Below are positions 1 through 10,114 of a stretch of DNA of 64,000 nt, piece after piece. The stretch's first letter is position 1, and the number at the start of each line of letters is the position of its first letter. Made by a program: the position numbers and the translations under genes. The notes under the pieces are model-generated. The model did not search any database, was not told the origin of the DNA, and was given only the letters and a program-made list of their open reading frames with translations. Source of the stretch: Clusia tigrina (Eukaryota; Arthropoda; Insecta; Diptera; Clusiidae); assembly GCA_920105625.2 (NCBI GenBank), contig CAKKTE020000093.1, positions 868,001 to 932,000 of the forward strand, written 5' to 3'.

Positions 1-61
1 CAGCTCCAACGCATTAGTGAAAAGTTTGAACTAGCTAATAGGCAGCAAAAAAGTCCATATT

Positions 62-940
62 ACTCCTTTAATGAAAGGTAACACAATTCAAATATACGAA
101 GAATGCAACTACCGTATTATAATATCGCATTTCGATAAAATAAAAAGAGCTATTATACATACCAACTAAAAAGTAGTGAGGGGCTTGTGCTAGTTATCAA
201 AGGCATAGAATAGAAAGGATGTAAATCCTGACGAAGACAAAAAGGCTCTTGAAGGTGCTGGTTTTAAAGCGAAGTTCGTTTACAACATAAAAAATAAGAA
301 TAAACCACTATTTCAAGTGGAGCTTGGACCTGACACGCGAAAATTGAAAAGTGATGAAATTCACCCTATTTACGATATTCGGTATTTGTTGCATCGACTT
401 ATGACTGTAGAAGAACTTCACAAGATACAAGGTCCGGTGCAATGCTCAAATTGTCAATAGTATGGCCATACAAAATCGTATTGCACGCTACGTTCAATAT
501 GTGTCGCCTGCGGGAATCTTCACAATTGGTCACAATGCTCGTCAGACAAATCTAATGCTGAAGCCAAAAAATGCAGCAACTGTGGTTGCAATCACACTGC
601 CAACTACCGCGGATGTCCAGTGTCCACCTTAAAAAAGCCCTTCCAATGGCAAAAAATCCAACCCAATCCTACTTCTGAGTCGAGACTAGGTACCACTAAC
701 CTGAGGCAGTCTGAGTCTTCAAATACAAATTCGCCTGCTACGTCGTACGCAAACATAGCAAAGACTAACATTAACCCAAATACACCCAATAGTATGAACT
801 CCCAAAGTCTAGAAGCTATGCTAATTAGTCTCACTCAATGTTTAACACAATTCATGACCACAATGCAAAATATGGTTCAAGAGGTCATAAAAACGCAAAA
901 CCAAATGATGCAAATGTTCATTTCCAAAAAATTAACTTAA
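62..940 (+). pseudogene. jockey-clade gag (ORF1) fragment
   Basis: This is a decayed nucleocapsid-type ORF1 of a jockey-like non-LTR retrotransposon. From about 209 to 940 one frame is open except for a TAG at 458-460 inside the first zinc knuckle; the part before 185 needs frame changes. Three cysteine-rich knuckles are visible between about 440 and 620: CSNCQ-stop-YGH, then CVACGNLHNWSQC, then CSNCGCNHTANYRGC. The last is the pattern typical of jockey and I-clade Gag. The C-terminal third is Gln/Met/Asn-rich and ends ISKKLT. The left end runs out of the window, and the homology changes to another element just after the stop, so this is a fragment, not the ORF1 of the following element. The clade call rests on the knuckle spacing only. 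Confidence 0.75.
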
Positions 941-956
941 TCGCCTCAAAAAGCGG

Positions 957-1145
957 AACCCGGGTGATGATAATCAAAACACGCTCGAGACTGGGGAGGT
1001 GGAAAAACATCTTGGCCTGGAAGAGGTCTTGAAAGCCTCTCTGAACTTACGGGATGTGGAGAAGGGTGAGTTGGAAACATCCAACCCCGGGAGGGAGCCA
1101 GTGTCGCATGCTGAAGGCTCTCCAAATCAATCTCCACAAAAGTAA
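957..1145 (+). pseudogene. L ORF1 C-terminal remnant
   Basis: An open stretch of 62 codons ends at TAA 1143-1145. It is acidic and polar, with no knuckles left. It overlaps the ATG of L ORF2 at 1108 by 38 nt in another frame, an ORF1/ORF2 overlap common in the R1/LOA group. The 5' part of ORF1 is missing and is replaced by the jockey-type gag fragment upstream. The assignment rests on position and frame rather than on a recognised domain. Confidence 0.45.
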
Positions 1146-1866
1146 ACTCGCTTCAGCTGAACTTCTCCTCAATATGGAGGAAGTCGGCTACGATGTGGTG
1201 TTGGTCCACGAACCATGGAAAGCCTCGGGTAACGTGGTTTCCGGCTTAAAATCACAAAATTATAATACCTATATCCCAAATGTGACAGATAAGGTAAGAA
1301 CAGCGATTCTGGTGAAGAAAAGTATAAATTCTTATATTAATCTCAATCTCTCCACAGATGATCTGACGGTGGTGGCCGTAAAAGGCGGCAAGGATGAATA
1401 CTCCTCCTTGCGTCTTGCTACAAGCCACACGAGGACGCGGCGCCGCCGAGTGAACTTCATAGGCTGGCGGAAGCAGCCAGCAAAAGGAAGCAGGTTCTCG
1501 TGGTGGGATCGGACGCAAACGCGCACCACACGGTATGGGGAAGTGCCGATATAAATGATAGAGGTGAGTCAACTTTATTCTCCAAAGTAGTCTAGAAGTA
1601 GCCAATAGGGGGGAGGAACCAACATACATTGGACCAACCTCGAAGAACGTACTAGACGTAAACTCTACACAAATAATAGTATTATGGTAGAAGACTGGAA
1701 AGTGCTTAGTGCACCATCACTTTCTGACCACAAATATATAAGTTTCTCTGTTACATTCTCGACTAAATATAAAAAGGTAAACTTCAGGAATCCCAGAAAC
1801 ACGAACTGGGATTTGTATAGGAAGGTACTAGAAAATAAACGAATGAGACCAAGAAGGTACAACTAG
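1108..1866 (+). pseudogene. L ORF2, APE-type endonuclease domain (frameshifted)
   Basis: This is the nicking endonuclease part of the L polyprotein. ATG 1108 opens with LQINLHKSKLASAELL, and VHEPW (the catalytic Glu motif) follows at about residue 35. Near 1428 the frame shifts; the next frame carries a GSDANAHHTVWGS block at about 1505-1545, the metal-binding Asn/His motif. A further shift near 1660 follows TSKNVLDV, and SLSDHKYISF (the terminal Ser-Asp-His motif) lies at about 1710-1740. All expected endonuclease motifs are present in order, but in at least three frames, so the gene is dead. Confidence 0.75.
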
Positions 1867-2222
1867 CACGTTGAACTTGAAAAAGGGGTAAATTCACTCA
1901 CAAGTACTCTCATTAAAGCTCTTCATATGTCTTGTCCTCCAACACGTTCAAAACGCAAGTCGAAACCTCCCTGGTGGAACAAGGAGCTAGGGTTGAAAAG
2001 GCGGAAGGCACTTGAATAGAGTGGGCAATAAATTCCTTTGACCCATTTAAATCCCCAGGTCTGGACGAAATCTTCCCAGCCATGCTCCAAAGGTACCATG
2101 GCTAAAAACGATATACGAGTATACGGGATGTTTGGGGTTCGGCTAAGTGCCTGCTGCGTGGAGACAGGCGAGGATTGTGTTTATACCGAAAGCAGGTAAA
2201 AGCAATCCTCTCTGCTCAAAGG
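1867..2222 (+). pseudogene. L ORF2, linker and start of reverse transcriptase
   Basis: This short decayed piece of the L polyprotein lies between the endonuclease and the J insertion. The block FDPFKSPGLDEIFPAMLQ is visible at about 2037-2090. The block PAAWRQARIVFIPKAGK lies at about 2150-2200 in another frame. These are the first conserved reverse-transcriptase blocks of R1, LOA and jockey elements. The frame is lost at the J boundary near 2222. Roughly a dozen residues expected between this piece and the piece at 6725 are not found on either side, so J integration or later decay removed some target DNA. Confidence 0.7.
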
Positions 2223-2683
2223 AGGTCGTGTAACTAAACGGACGTGTAATCACACGAGTTCCGCCCTTGTGACATTTATCGTTGTTTAAAAACAAATAAC
2301 TAATTTTACAAAACCCGCGAAAGAGACGCTAAACGAAAGTGCAAGTTCTCAAGAAAGTGTCTAGTTCTCTTTAGATAATCTAAATACTTATAACTAATTT
2401 GAAATTTATTAAAAGTGTTAAATAAACAATCAAACAAACAAAGGAACAGTTATATACATATATGACTTAAAAGTTGAAAGAGACAACAAATAAAATAATC
2501 CCGGTTGTGTGTGGTGTTGCCACAGTGGACTCTGGCCACAATAAGTGATTAGAGTTACCACACCAAAAACTTTTGTTTTTCGTGATATTTTACATACATA
2601 CATAAATAAGATTAAAATATAGCAAAAATAATAATAAATAAAATTTTTTAAAAAGTAAAAACAAAGTATAGTCGGTTATCGCC
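2223..2683 (+). other. J 5' untranslated region
   Basis: These 460 bases come before the first gag ATG (2684). The stretch is AT-rich, has no long ORF in either strand, and does not resemble the other elements of the window. Jockey-type elements carry internal promoters at their 5' ends, so promoter activity would be expected here, but I recognise no specific motif. Confidence 0.4.
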
Positions 2684-3915
2684 ATGAGTGTGCAGTGCTC
2701 TTCCCCGTGGGAGAGAACGAGATCTATGAGCGAGTCACTCCACTCTTCGTGGAGTGCACATGGCAAACCTCCAATAATGTCCTGCTCCAGTATAGCAGTG
2801 GATTGTGCGACAACTACAACAAATTCGTCAGCAACAACAACATCTGCCTTCTCTACGTACGGTACAACAACTACATTCTCGACTACAACTGCGACATCAA
2901 CATGTTCTTCTGCCTGTGTGCAAATTCCACCAAAAGGCGTGCAGGCAATCGCTACCAAAGAGAGCACGAACCTCACCCACGATATATAAAGCGAAAAGAA
3001 CGCCCAACACTAACAAGAAGCAAAAAATAGCAAAAAATCCAAGCCAAAGCAAGTTATCAAACTACTGGTTGAGCGATACTAATTCAGAAAGAAAAAACAG
3101 ATTTGCTTCTTTGACCGTTGATGATGACGAACTTGCTGAACCCTTGCACAGTGGACAAGTTGATCAAAATGAGTCCGAAAAAGAAAAAAACAACTAGTCC
3201 GAAAAAAAAGTTTAAACAAACCACCCTCTATATACGTACAAGGCGTAGAGTGCATAAAGACGTTAAAAAATGCGCTTACCGCTGTTGCAGACAGTAACTT
3301 CATATTTAAAATATTAACAAACAATGAAGTACGAGTTCAATCGAATGACTCGGAAACATACACAAAAATATTCCAAATGCTAAAGCAAAAAGGTACGAAG
3401 CTGTGCACATTTAAACCCAAAAATGAAAGAGGTTTCAAAGTCATTCTTCGCAATATGCACCCCTCCGCAGACCAAGAAGAAATTAAAAATGAGCTTGGTG
3501 AAAACGGTCACAAAGTTTTAAACATAACTAACATAACTCAACGTACAACAAAAAAACCGCTACCACTGTTTAGCATAGAACTGGAAACAAATACTAACAA
3601 TAAAGATATTTATAGCATTAACAAATTAATGCATTGCATAGTAGTTTTGAGGCACCTCATCATAAAAGAGAAGTCGCGCAATGCACTAAATGCCAAAAAT
3701 ACGGACATACAAAAAACTACTGTACAAGGGAGCCAGTATGTGTGAAATGGGCTGGAAAGCATCTAATAAGTGAATGTCAAAAAAAAATAACCAACGCAGC
3801 TCAAATTAAATGTGCCCTATGTGGCGGAAATCATACTGCAAACTACAAAGGCTGTGAAATATACAAAGTCATAAAAATTCAAAAGTTTCCATTTCTACGC
3901 AGAAAGGATCCATAA
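2684..3915 (+). pseudogene. J ORF1, Gag-like protein (frameshifted)
   Basis: This is a Gag-like RNA-binding protein of a jockey element, spread over several frames. A Ser/Thr-rich N-terminal part starts at ATG 2684. A block around 3000-3190 contains NYWLSD and ends in a stop at 3195-3197. From about 3221 the conserved jockey Gag core (PPSIYVQGV-like) is open to 3745. The third frame (3634-3915) holds the zinc knuckles CTKCQKYGHTKNYC, CVKWAGKHLISEC (a knuckle Cys replaced by Trp) and CALCGGNHTANYKGC. At least three frame changes separate these blocks, so no full protein can be made. Confidence 0.75.
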
Positions 3916-3974
3916 TTACTTCAGACCAAAAATATGGATGGATCAGTAGTTAAACCAGGCGTAAGCTCAAAGTA

Positions 3975-4633
3975 ATAGTTTAATAATTGTAGCCTGGAAT
4001 GCAAATGGCCTAACAAAACATTATCGTGAGTTGAAGCAATTTTTGTCTGACAAGAAAATTGATATAGCTCTAGTTTCAGAAACACATTTTACGAACAAAA
4101 GCTATTTAAGCTATTATAATAAATTCACTATTAAAACATACTGAACGGCAACCATATACAACACCTCATATTCAATCCGCTACTGTGCAAATTGAGGATA
4201 CAAGTGGGACAATACTCATCTCCTCAGTTTACTGTCCCCCAGACACCTAATAACGACGGATCAATATGATGACTACATAAAGACGCTTGGCGTAAGATTG
4301 ATTGCACCTGGAGATCTGAATGCAAAACACACTGACTGGGGATCTAGGCTAACCAATAAAAAAGGACGAAATCTGATTAATGCTATAAACAAAAATAACT
4401 GCACATTTTTAAGCTCAGGTGAACCCACATACTGGCCAACAGATAGGAAAAAGATACCAGATCTTATCGAATTCAGCATAACAAAGAACATAAAGTGTAA
4501 CCAATTAAAAATTAAAGCTTGTTTTGAACTTTCTTCAGACCACTCTCCGATAATCCTTGACTACAGAACTGACATCAAACCCATAGAACCAATAGCTAAG
4601 ATTTTTAACCACAAAACAAACTGTAATGAGTAA
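3975..4633 (+). pseudogene. J ORF2, APE-type endonuclease domain
   Basis: The endonuclease domain of the J polyprotein opens at about 3985 with VAWNANGLTKHYREL, followed by LVSETHF (the catalytic Glu block). The middle is frameshifted. From 4298 the frame is open with PGDLNAKHTDWGS (the Asp-Asn motif), and SSDHSPIILDY (Ser-Asp-His motif) lies at about 4530-4565. The motif order and wording are typical of jockey-clade endonucleases. Several stops make it non-functional. Confidence 0.75.
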
Positions 4634-6400
4634 AATCAACTGAATATTTCTATCACACTAAAAACACAATTAGACATTGAATGTGCCATTATTCACTTCA
4701 ACGATGTGGTCCTAGACGCAGGAATCAAATCAAGCCAACAGCATAAATTTAGAAGAAATAACCCTACAACGGATATTTTCATAAGAAAGCAAATTATTGA
4801 GCAGAGAAAGCTGAGAAAGAGGTGGCAGCTAACTAGATCGCCTGAGGATAAACAATTTAAATATAGCCTGCAAAAAACTCAAGAAAATATTAACTAAAAG
4901 ACAAAATATAGCAGTTGAAAATTACCTAAAAAACTTGACGCCTACCCAGGATACTAACTACTCATTATGGAAATGCACAAAGAAATTAAAAACTCAGATA
5001 AGGTATCAGCCACCACTACGGAAAGATGACAACTCATGGGCTACTACCAATGAAGAAAAAGCATTGGCTAAATACTTTGAAAAAGTCCTATCAAATGACG
5101 AAGATAAATATATTGAAACACGCTCATGACTTAAATATAGACATTACAACCAAAATAATGAAAAGAAACACAACAGAAATAATTAATTGAATTAAAAAAC
5201 GAATAAACCACAAAAAAGAAACAGGATACGATATGTTGACAGGAAAAGCTCTCGCTGAGCTAGGTTATAACTACTTAAGGAATGTTATCAACTCAATTGC
5301 TCAATGCTGAAATTATTGCACAACTGCTTCGTCGTATAGACCAATTAGCCTACTTCCCATAATTTCTAAAGTTGCTGAAAAACTATTACATGATAGACTT
5401 AGCCAGATCCTTGACAATAAAAACATTATACCAAATCATCAATTCCGCTTCAGAAAACGACATTCAACAATTCAACAGATACACCGTATAACAAACAAAA
5501 TTGAAACAGACATAGAATATAAGCGTTACTGCGATGCTGTATTCTTAGACGTTGCAAAAGCATTTGACAAAATATGGCATAAAGAACTGCTGCATAAACT
5601 GAAGACGATGCTGCCACTTGACTACTATTACTTTTACGTCAAATATAAAGAAGAGTGTTCGTCTATTCATCTTACAACAGCTGGAGTTCCTCAAGGGAGT
5701 GTTTTAGGACCACTGCTAAATGTCATATATACCTCAGATATACCACTTCCAAAATAACTGAATACCATAATTGCTACCTTTGCTGACGACACAATCTTAG
5801 CATCTGACAAAAATCTAAATATTGCGACTGCAAATCTGCAGATATACACAGAGAATGTTAAGGAATGATTGATAAATGGTGCTTGAAAATTAATGAAGAT
5901 AGGACTGTACAAATAATTTTTACAACTAAAACAAAATTTAACCCAATACCTATTAAAATAAACAATAAAGATATAAAAATAGGGTCTACTACTAAATACC
6001 TTGGTATAAACATGGGCTCAAAGCTAAATTGGCACTACCACATCAAAGAAAAAACGAAACAAATAAAAGAAAAATTTAGGCAACTATATTGGTTAATGGG
6101 TAAGCAATCTAAACTCACAATTAACAACAAGTTGCTGTTATACAAGTGTACTATAAAGCCAATTTGGACGTACGGACTCCAAGTATGGGGAACGGCAAAG
6201 CGGTCACACATACAAAAAAATCAAAGACAGCAATCTAGAATATTCAGAGTTATCATAAAGTCTGGTTGATACACAACAAATGAAGATATACACCGCAAAC
6301 TAAATATGACAAGAATTAACGAAGAAATAAAAAAGATATCCACAAAACACTACGATACACTGCATGGGCATAATAACGAATAAATAAACCAGCTGCTACA
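4634..6400 (+). pseudogene. J ORF2, reverse transcriptase domain (decayed)
   Basis: The reverse transcriptase of J can be followed through scattered frames. SSYRPISLLPIISK lies near 5330-5370, FLDVAKAFDKIWH near 5545-5580, and AGVPQGSVLGPLL near 5680-5720. The active-site block FADDTILAS is near 5780-5805, and KYLGINM is near 5995. The longest open piece is 5865-6269. The FADD box itself keeps both aspartates. Stops near 5756, 5866 and elsewhere kill the gene. No RNase H domain is seen, as expected for jockey. Confidence 0.8.
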
Positions 6401-6724
6401 TCTAGAGTACACCACCATGCTCCGTTTAAAGAGAACTGAAACATACGACCTAATGAACTAGGAAATCCAGACTACACATATTAGTAATAATTTTATAAAT
6501 GTAAATAATTATCATAAACATAATTTTTGATAATAAATTGTTATAATATAATTATAGTGAACTATTATAATTAATGTAAATAATTTTTTTTGTATCACTT
6601 CTTAGCACTGGCCAAAATGTGTTTTTAATATTAATTTCCAAACAAATTGTCAAATCATGTACTAGGTGTCAATATAATGGTGACAGATGTATGAAATAAG
6701 GGGAAATACAACAACAACAAAAAA
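6401..6724 (+). other. J 3' UTR and A-rich tail
   Basis: An AT-rich stretch with no ORF runs from the end of the reverse transcriptase remnant to a tail reading ACAACAACAAAAAAA at the boundary with L. Such a simple A-rich tail marks the 3' end of a target-primed insertion. The exact last base is uncertain because the tail runs into an ATG of the L reading frame. Confidence 0.5.
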
Positions 6725-7870
6725 ATGTTTGACCTCATTCCTCCGTTAGAGAAAATACTAGACACGTATATTCGAGACACAATTGCGCCAGACAATATGT
6801 CAAAAGCACAACAGACTTATACTAAAGGCAGATCCACAGAGACTGCACTTCATTTGCTAGTACTGAATATTGAAAGGGCCTTAGAATATAAAGAATATGC
6901 TCTTGGGGTATTCCTAGATATATCCGGAGCCTTCAATAACGTGACGAAGGATGCTATTTTGAATAGCAGGGTAAACATTAATGTAGAACCCACTGTTTAT
7001 CTGTGGATAAAGCAGCTTCTAGGTTGCAGAACGAAAAGAGCGGAATGGAACGAAGCTAAGGTGACCAAACAGGCAGGCAGAGGTACCCCACAAGAAGGAG
7101 TGCTATCGCCCCTTCTGTGGTTACTTGTAGTAAACGAAATACTCAGGGAATTTGATGGGAAGGCACCTAAAGTAGTGGCATATGCAGATGAAATAGCAAT
7201 AGTAGTAACGGGAAAGTACCTAGATACCATCAGTAATGAACAACACTCTTAAAACAATCCATCAGTGGGCGTCTCGAGCAGGCTTGGAGGTAAACGCGGA
7301 TAAAACGGACATGATACTCTTTACCAGAAAGTACAAGGTCCCCGCGTGGAACTTATCGAAGCTAAGTGACAGTGAACTTACTCCCAAATACCACACAAAG
7401 TACCTTGGAGTAATTTTGGACAATAAGCTTATGTGGAGGCGCAATGTTGAGGAAAGGGCGAAGAAGGCCAGTAACGCGCAATATGCATGTAAAAGAATGC
7501 TAGGCGTTACTTGGGGTATTTCTCCCTCGCTGATGCACTGGTGCTACACCGCAATAGTTAGACCAATCTTACTGTATGGTGCTTTAGTGTGGTGGACTGC
7601 AACAAAGAAGGCTAAATATATAATGCCAATGCGAAGAGTCCAGCGCCTCGCTTCACTCTGCATAACAGGCGCACTGAGAACCACTTCAACGGCTGCTCTC
7701 GAAACAGTACTCAACATGCCGCCTATCGACCTTGTGGCGGAGAATCTTGCAGCGAAATCCACGGAGAGACTGACGGCTACGGGAGAATTCACATACAGAA
7801 CCTTCGGGCATAGCTCAATAGGCAGTAGGGGTTTGTGCAACACTGATTACATGACTCCACGTTTTAATTG
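6725..7870 (+). pseudogene. L ORF2, reverse transcriptase core and thumb
   Basis: This is the continuation of the L reverse transcriptase after J. The first frame (6725-7252) has FLDISGAFNNV, RGTPQEGVLSPLLW and the active-site box VAYADEIAIV. One frameshift near 7236-7250 leads into 7236-8093, with GLEVNADKTDMILF, KYLGVILDNKLMW and the thumb block YTAIVRPILLYGALVWW. The active-site box reads YADE instead of the usual YADD, so the second catalytic Asp has become Glu. Length and block order otherwise match R1/LOA reverse transcriptases. Confidence 0.85.
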
Positions 7871-8443
7871 GGAAAGAGGGTATCGAACTACAATGGAAGA
7901 GGAGGGGTGGCGTAAGGGCATGACGGCCAGCCGAAAGACCTTTAACTTTTACACGGGCGGCTCAAAAACGATGGAAGCGGGCATCTACTGCTCAGAGTTG
8001 GGAATTAGGCAGCCTATAACGCTGCCTGACCAGAGCAGTATCTTTCAAGTCTTCGCTGTCAGGAAAGCCGCAGAACTAGGAGACAGGAAATGACTCAAAA
8101 ATAAACATATACGTGGACAGCCAGGCAGCGATAAAGGCGATTAACTCATATAGTATATTAATCCAAAAATGTCCTACAGAGCAGGGAAGCCATAGAGAGG
8201 CTAGTCACAAATAGAAGAGTGTATATCTATTGGTACCTGGTCATAAGGGCATAGAATGGAATGAAATAGCAGATGAGATTGCAAAGAACGCAGTCTATTT
8301 ACCACTTGAACAAGAAAACGGCATACAGAAACCCCTTAAAGAACTATTCAATGAAAGGGACGGGCACATGAGTAGACAGGTGCAAGCAAGGTGGCACAGT
8401 TTAAGCACCTGCAAAATTGCAAAAGTTATGTGTAAGGTCAACG
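7871..8443 (+). pseudogene. L ORF2, RNase H domain (frameshifted)
   Basis: The RNase H part of L starts with NFYTGGSKTMEAGIY; the usual first catalytic Asp in YTDGSK is a Gly here. It shifts frame near 8085 to an INIYVDSQAAIKAI block at about 8100-8140. After further shifts it continues as WVPGHKGIEWNEIADEIAK at about 8230-8290. These are the Asp, DSQAA and GHxGI blocks of retroelement RNase H. The domain runs on to KVMCKVND, where element A interrupts it. An RNase H domain separates this element from jockey proper. Confidence 0.8.
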
Positions 8444-8447
8444 ATAG
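8444..8447. repeat. Target-site duplication ATAG, left of A
   Basis: ATAG directly precedes the TGTA start of the A 5' LTR. The same four bases follow the TACA end of the 3' LTR at 40968-40971. The pair marks A as one integration event whose ends are intact despite 32.5 kb of content. Confidence 0.92.
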
Positions 8448-9122
8448 TGTAGTGTACCATACAAGTGTACACTGACGACCACACATCGTCATAAGCACAG
8501 CAGCAAGTCGCATATGCAAACAAACTGACAATAGCGCAGCGTACGCAATTGCACTCAATATCCAAATACGCTAGACCAGCATTTTGGGGGTGCAATAACA
8601 CACGCTGCCTATATTGCAGCGCATGCATGTTAGACAGTGCAGTGACTTTAGCCCTGTACTTGCACTCAAAATAATTAATATAAACAAAGACGATGATTCG
8701 TCAATGAATAATATCGGTAATCCGATACTTGAGACAAATTTCGGGAATATGATTTGTAACTAGTGTAAATAAGATAGATACATTTTATATTAGTTAGAAT
8801 AAGAAAACAATAACAATTGAATGATATAAAAAGGCCAGCGAGCCACCAAATAAACCAGAATTAATCTGAACTTCTAAAACTGCAAACCTGCATTAGATTT
8901 CTCATTTCTTCTCTCAGTGCTCTTAACTAGGCTTAGTTACAGAACAGCACGAACAATAGCTTGGCCAACGGCACACTCTGCCGGTCCTAATCTTTGCTGA
9001 GGGCGTCTTTCGCTTCGTGCTAGGCATTTATATTTTATAGTGCTCTTTTGCATCTATGCATTACATAGAATCTGCAAAAATGAATTGAATGCCGATCCTG
9101 CGTGACCAACTTTTACCCTACA
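8448..9122 (+). repeat. A 5' LTR
   Basis: This 675-bp LTR starts TGTAGTGTACC and ends CCCTACA, and is nearly identical to 40293-40967. The near identity implies that A inserted fairly recently. A TATA box (TATAAAAAGGCC) lies at 8825-8836, so transcription should start about 25-30 bp downstream. No other promoter element is recognised. Confidence 0.92.
8825..8832 (+). promoter_or_regulatory. TATA box in A 5' LTR
   Basis: TATAAAAA followed by GGCC occurs in the middle of the LTR, where a U3/R promoter is expected. The same box is at 40670-40677 in the 3' LTR. No initiator is assigned. Confidence 0.6.
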
Positions 9123-9134
9123 TGGCGATCCTGC
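9123..9134 (+). promoter_or_regulatory. A primer-binding site
   Basis: TGGCGATCCTGC directly follows the CA end of the LTR, the position of a tRNA primer site. The related family C has the same 12 bases after its LTR (63625). The match between families stops there because the A leader repeat begins inside it. I cannot name the tRNA with confidence. Confidence 0.75.
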
Positions 9135-9300
9135 AACCGTTCCTGCAACCGTTCCTGCAACCGTTCCTGCAACCGTTCTATAATCCTACAACCGTTCCTG
9201 CAACCGTTCCTGCAACCGTTCTATAATCCTGCAACCGTTCTATAATCCTGCAACCGTTCCTGCAACCGTTCTATAATCTTGCAACCGTTCCTCCAACCTA
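9129..9300 (+). repeat. 12-bp minisatellite in A leader
   Basis: About eleven copies of a CCTGCAACCGTT unit are present, some separated by a CTATAAT spacer. The array begins with bases of the primer-binding site itself (ATCCTGC), so the repeat seems to have expanded out of the PBS. It has no coding potential. Confidence 0.9.
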
Positions 9301-9328
9301 AAAAGTATCAAAAACAGCAACCCAACTA

Positions 9329-9841
9329 ATGGAAGAATACGTGCCACAATATGCATGCAAACCAACCGTTCCTGCACCAATATACGTTGCACAACCTCCA
9401 CTAAAAGTCGGGCCATTGCCAATAACGATCAAGGAGTACCAACGACGACAGATACTCCAGAAAGAGCTGAAGAAAACTTCAATCCCACCGTGCGAAAATA
9501 AACCTTTGAAGAAAAGAGGAGGACTATTAACCAAACAAAAACACAAGCTAGCGCACCTACTTTCAATCGTTAGAGACGAAACCAACCCACCTCCGTGGAA
9601 TGAAGCCACACGAATCTGGGAGGAAATTGAAAAGCTCAACCTCCACATTAAAAGCCGAAGAAAGTGACCAGATAGCGTGCATGCGAATAACTTGGCGTAT
9701 GATAAAAAAAAAACTGGCACTCCAACCATCGAGGACTATAAAGACCAAACAACAATCGAAGACGAGACTATACGGATGATCGAGGCGCTCGAAGAATGGG
9801 AAAAAGCCAGAGTAAGCCGCAGCACCAAGATGCAACGATAA
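9329..9841 (+). pseudogene. A leader ORFa (in-frame TGA)
   Basis: This small protein of unknown function is encoded between the PBS and gag. The frame is open from ATG 9329 to TGA 9665-9667, then continues in the same frame to TAA 9839-9841, about 170 codons in all. It is Pro/Lys-rich with a VGPLPITIKEYQRRQ block. Family C ORFa (45803) has a matching LGPKPLTIEEYRLRQ block followed by a similar Lys-rich and Thr/His stretch, so the protein is conserved between two families. The TGA could be a G-to-A change of TGG. The end overlaps the ORFb start at 9796. No known domain is recognised. Confidence 0.65.
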
Positions 9842-10014
9842 ACAACAACCAGCTATCGACAGAAATCACCTACCCATCGATTCCGGAGTCCTACGTAGTA
9901 ATATTTTTAGTAATAATTATCATTATAGTAGCGTACAAATTAGATAAATATTTTAAAAAATATGTCCATAAGTGTAAGAATGACGCTAATGGCAACGCTA
10001 TTACAGCAGTCTAA
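9796..10014 (+). CDS. A leader ORFb, small myristoylation-type membrane protein
   Basis: This 72-residue protein has the N-terminus MGKSQSK, which fits the N-myristoylation pattern (Gly2, Ser6). A polar region follows, then a strongly hydrophobic segment at residues 33-47 (YVVIFLVIIIIIVAY) and a basic cytoplasmic-type tail. It should therefore be membrane-anchored. A homologue with MGKTQSK and one hydrophobic stretch lies at the same place in family C (56357-56488). The frame is intact while the gag next to it is broken. Its role is unknown; it is not Env-like in size, and it lies before gag rather than after pol. Confidence 0.7.
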   Translation: MGKSQSKPQHQDATINNNQLSTEITYPSIPESYVVIFLVIIIIIVAYKLDKYFKKYVHKCKNDANGNAITAV

Positions 10015-10114
10015 TTAAGCAAAAATTAATATATTAAACATTTAAATAAAAATGTCAAATTCTATATAAAAATAAATAAAATTTCTTAATACAAATTTCT
10101 CACTGTAATCCTAA

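Larger units (their letters stand above)
2223..6724 (+). mobile_element. jockey-like non-LTR retrotransposon J inserted in L
   Basis: This non-LTR element of about 4.5 kb has a 5' UTR, a gag-like ORF1, and an ORF2 with APE endonuclease and reverse transcriptase, followed by an AT-rich 3' UTR. It ends in a short A-rich tail with ACAACAACA units at about 6708-6724. It interrupts the L reverse transcriptase. No clear target-site duplication is seen, and the exact ends are uncertain by tens of bases. Both ORFs carry frameshifts and stops. Confidence 0.75.

Noticed and set aside
2684..3030. Independent Ser/Thr-rich host protein gene
   Set aside because: Its position directly before the jockey Gag core and the overlapping frames show it to be the N-terminal part of J ORF1.
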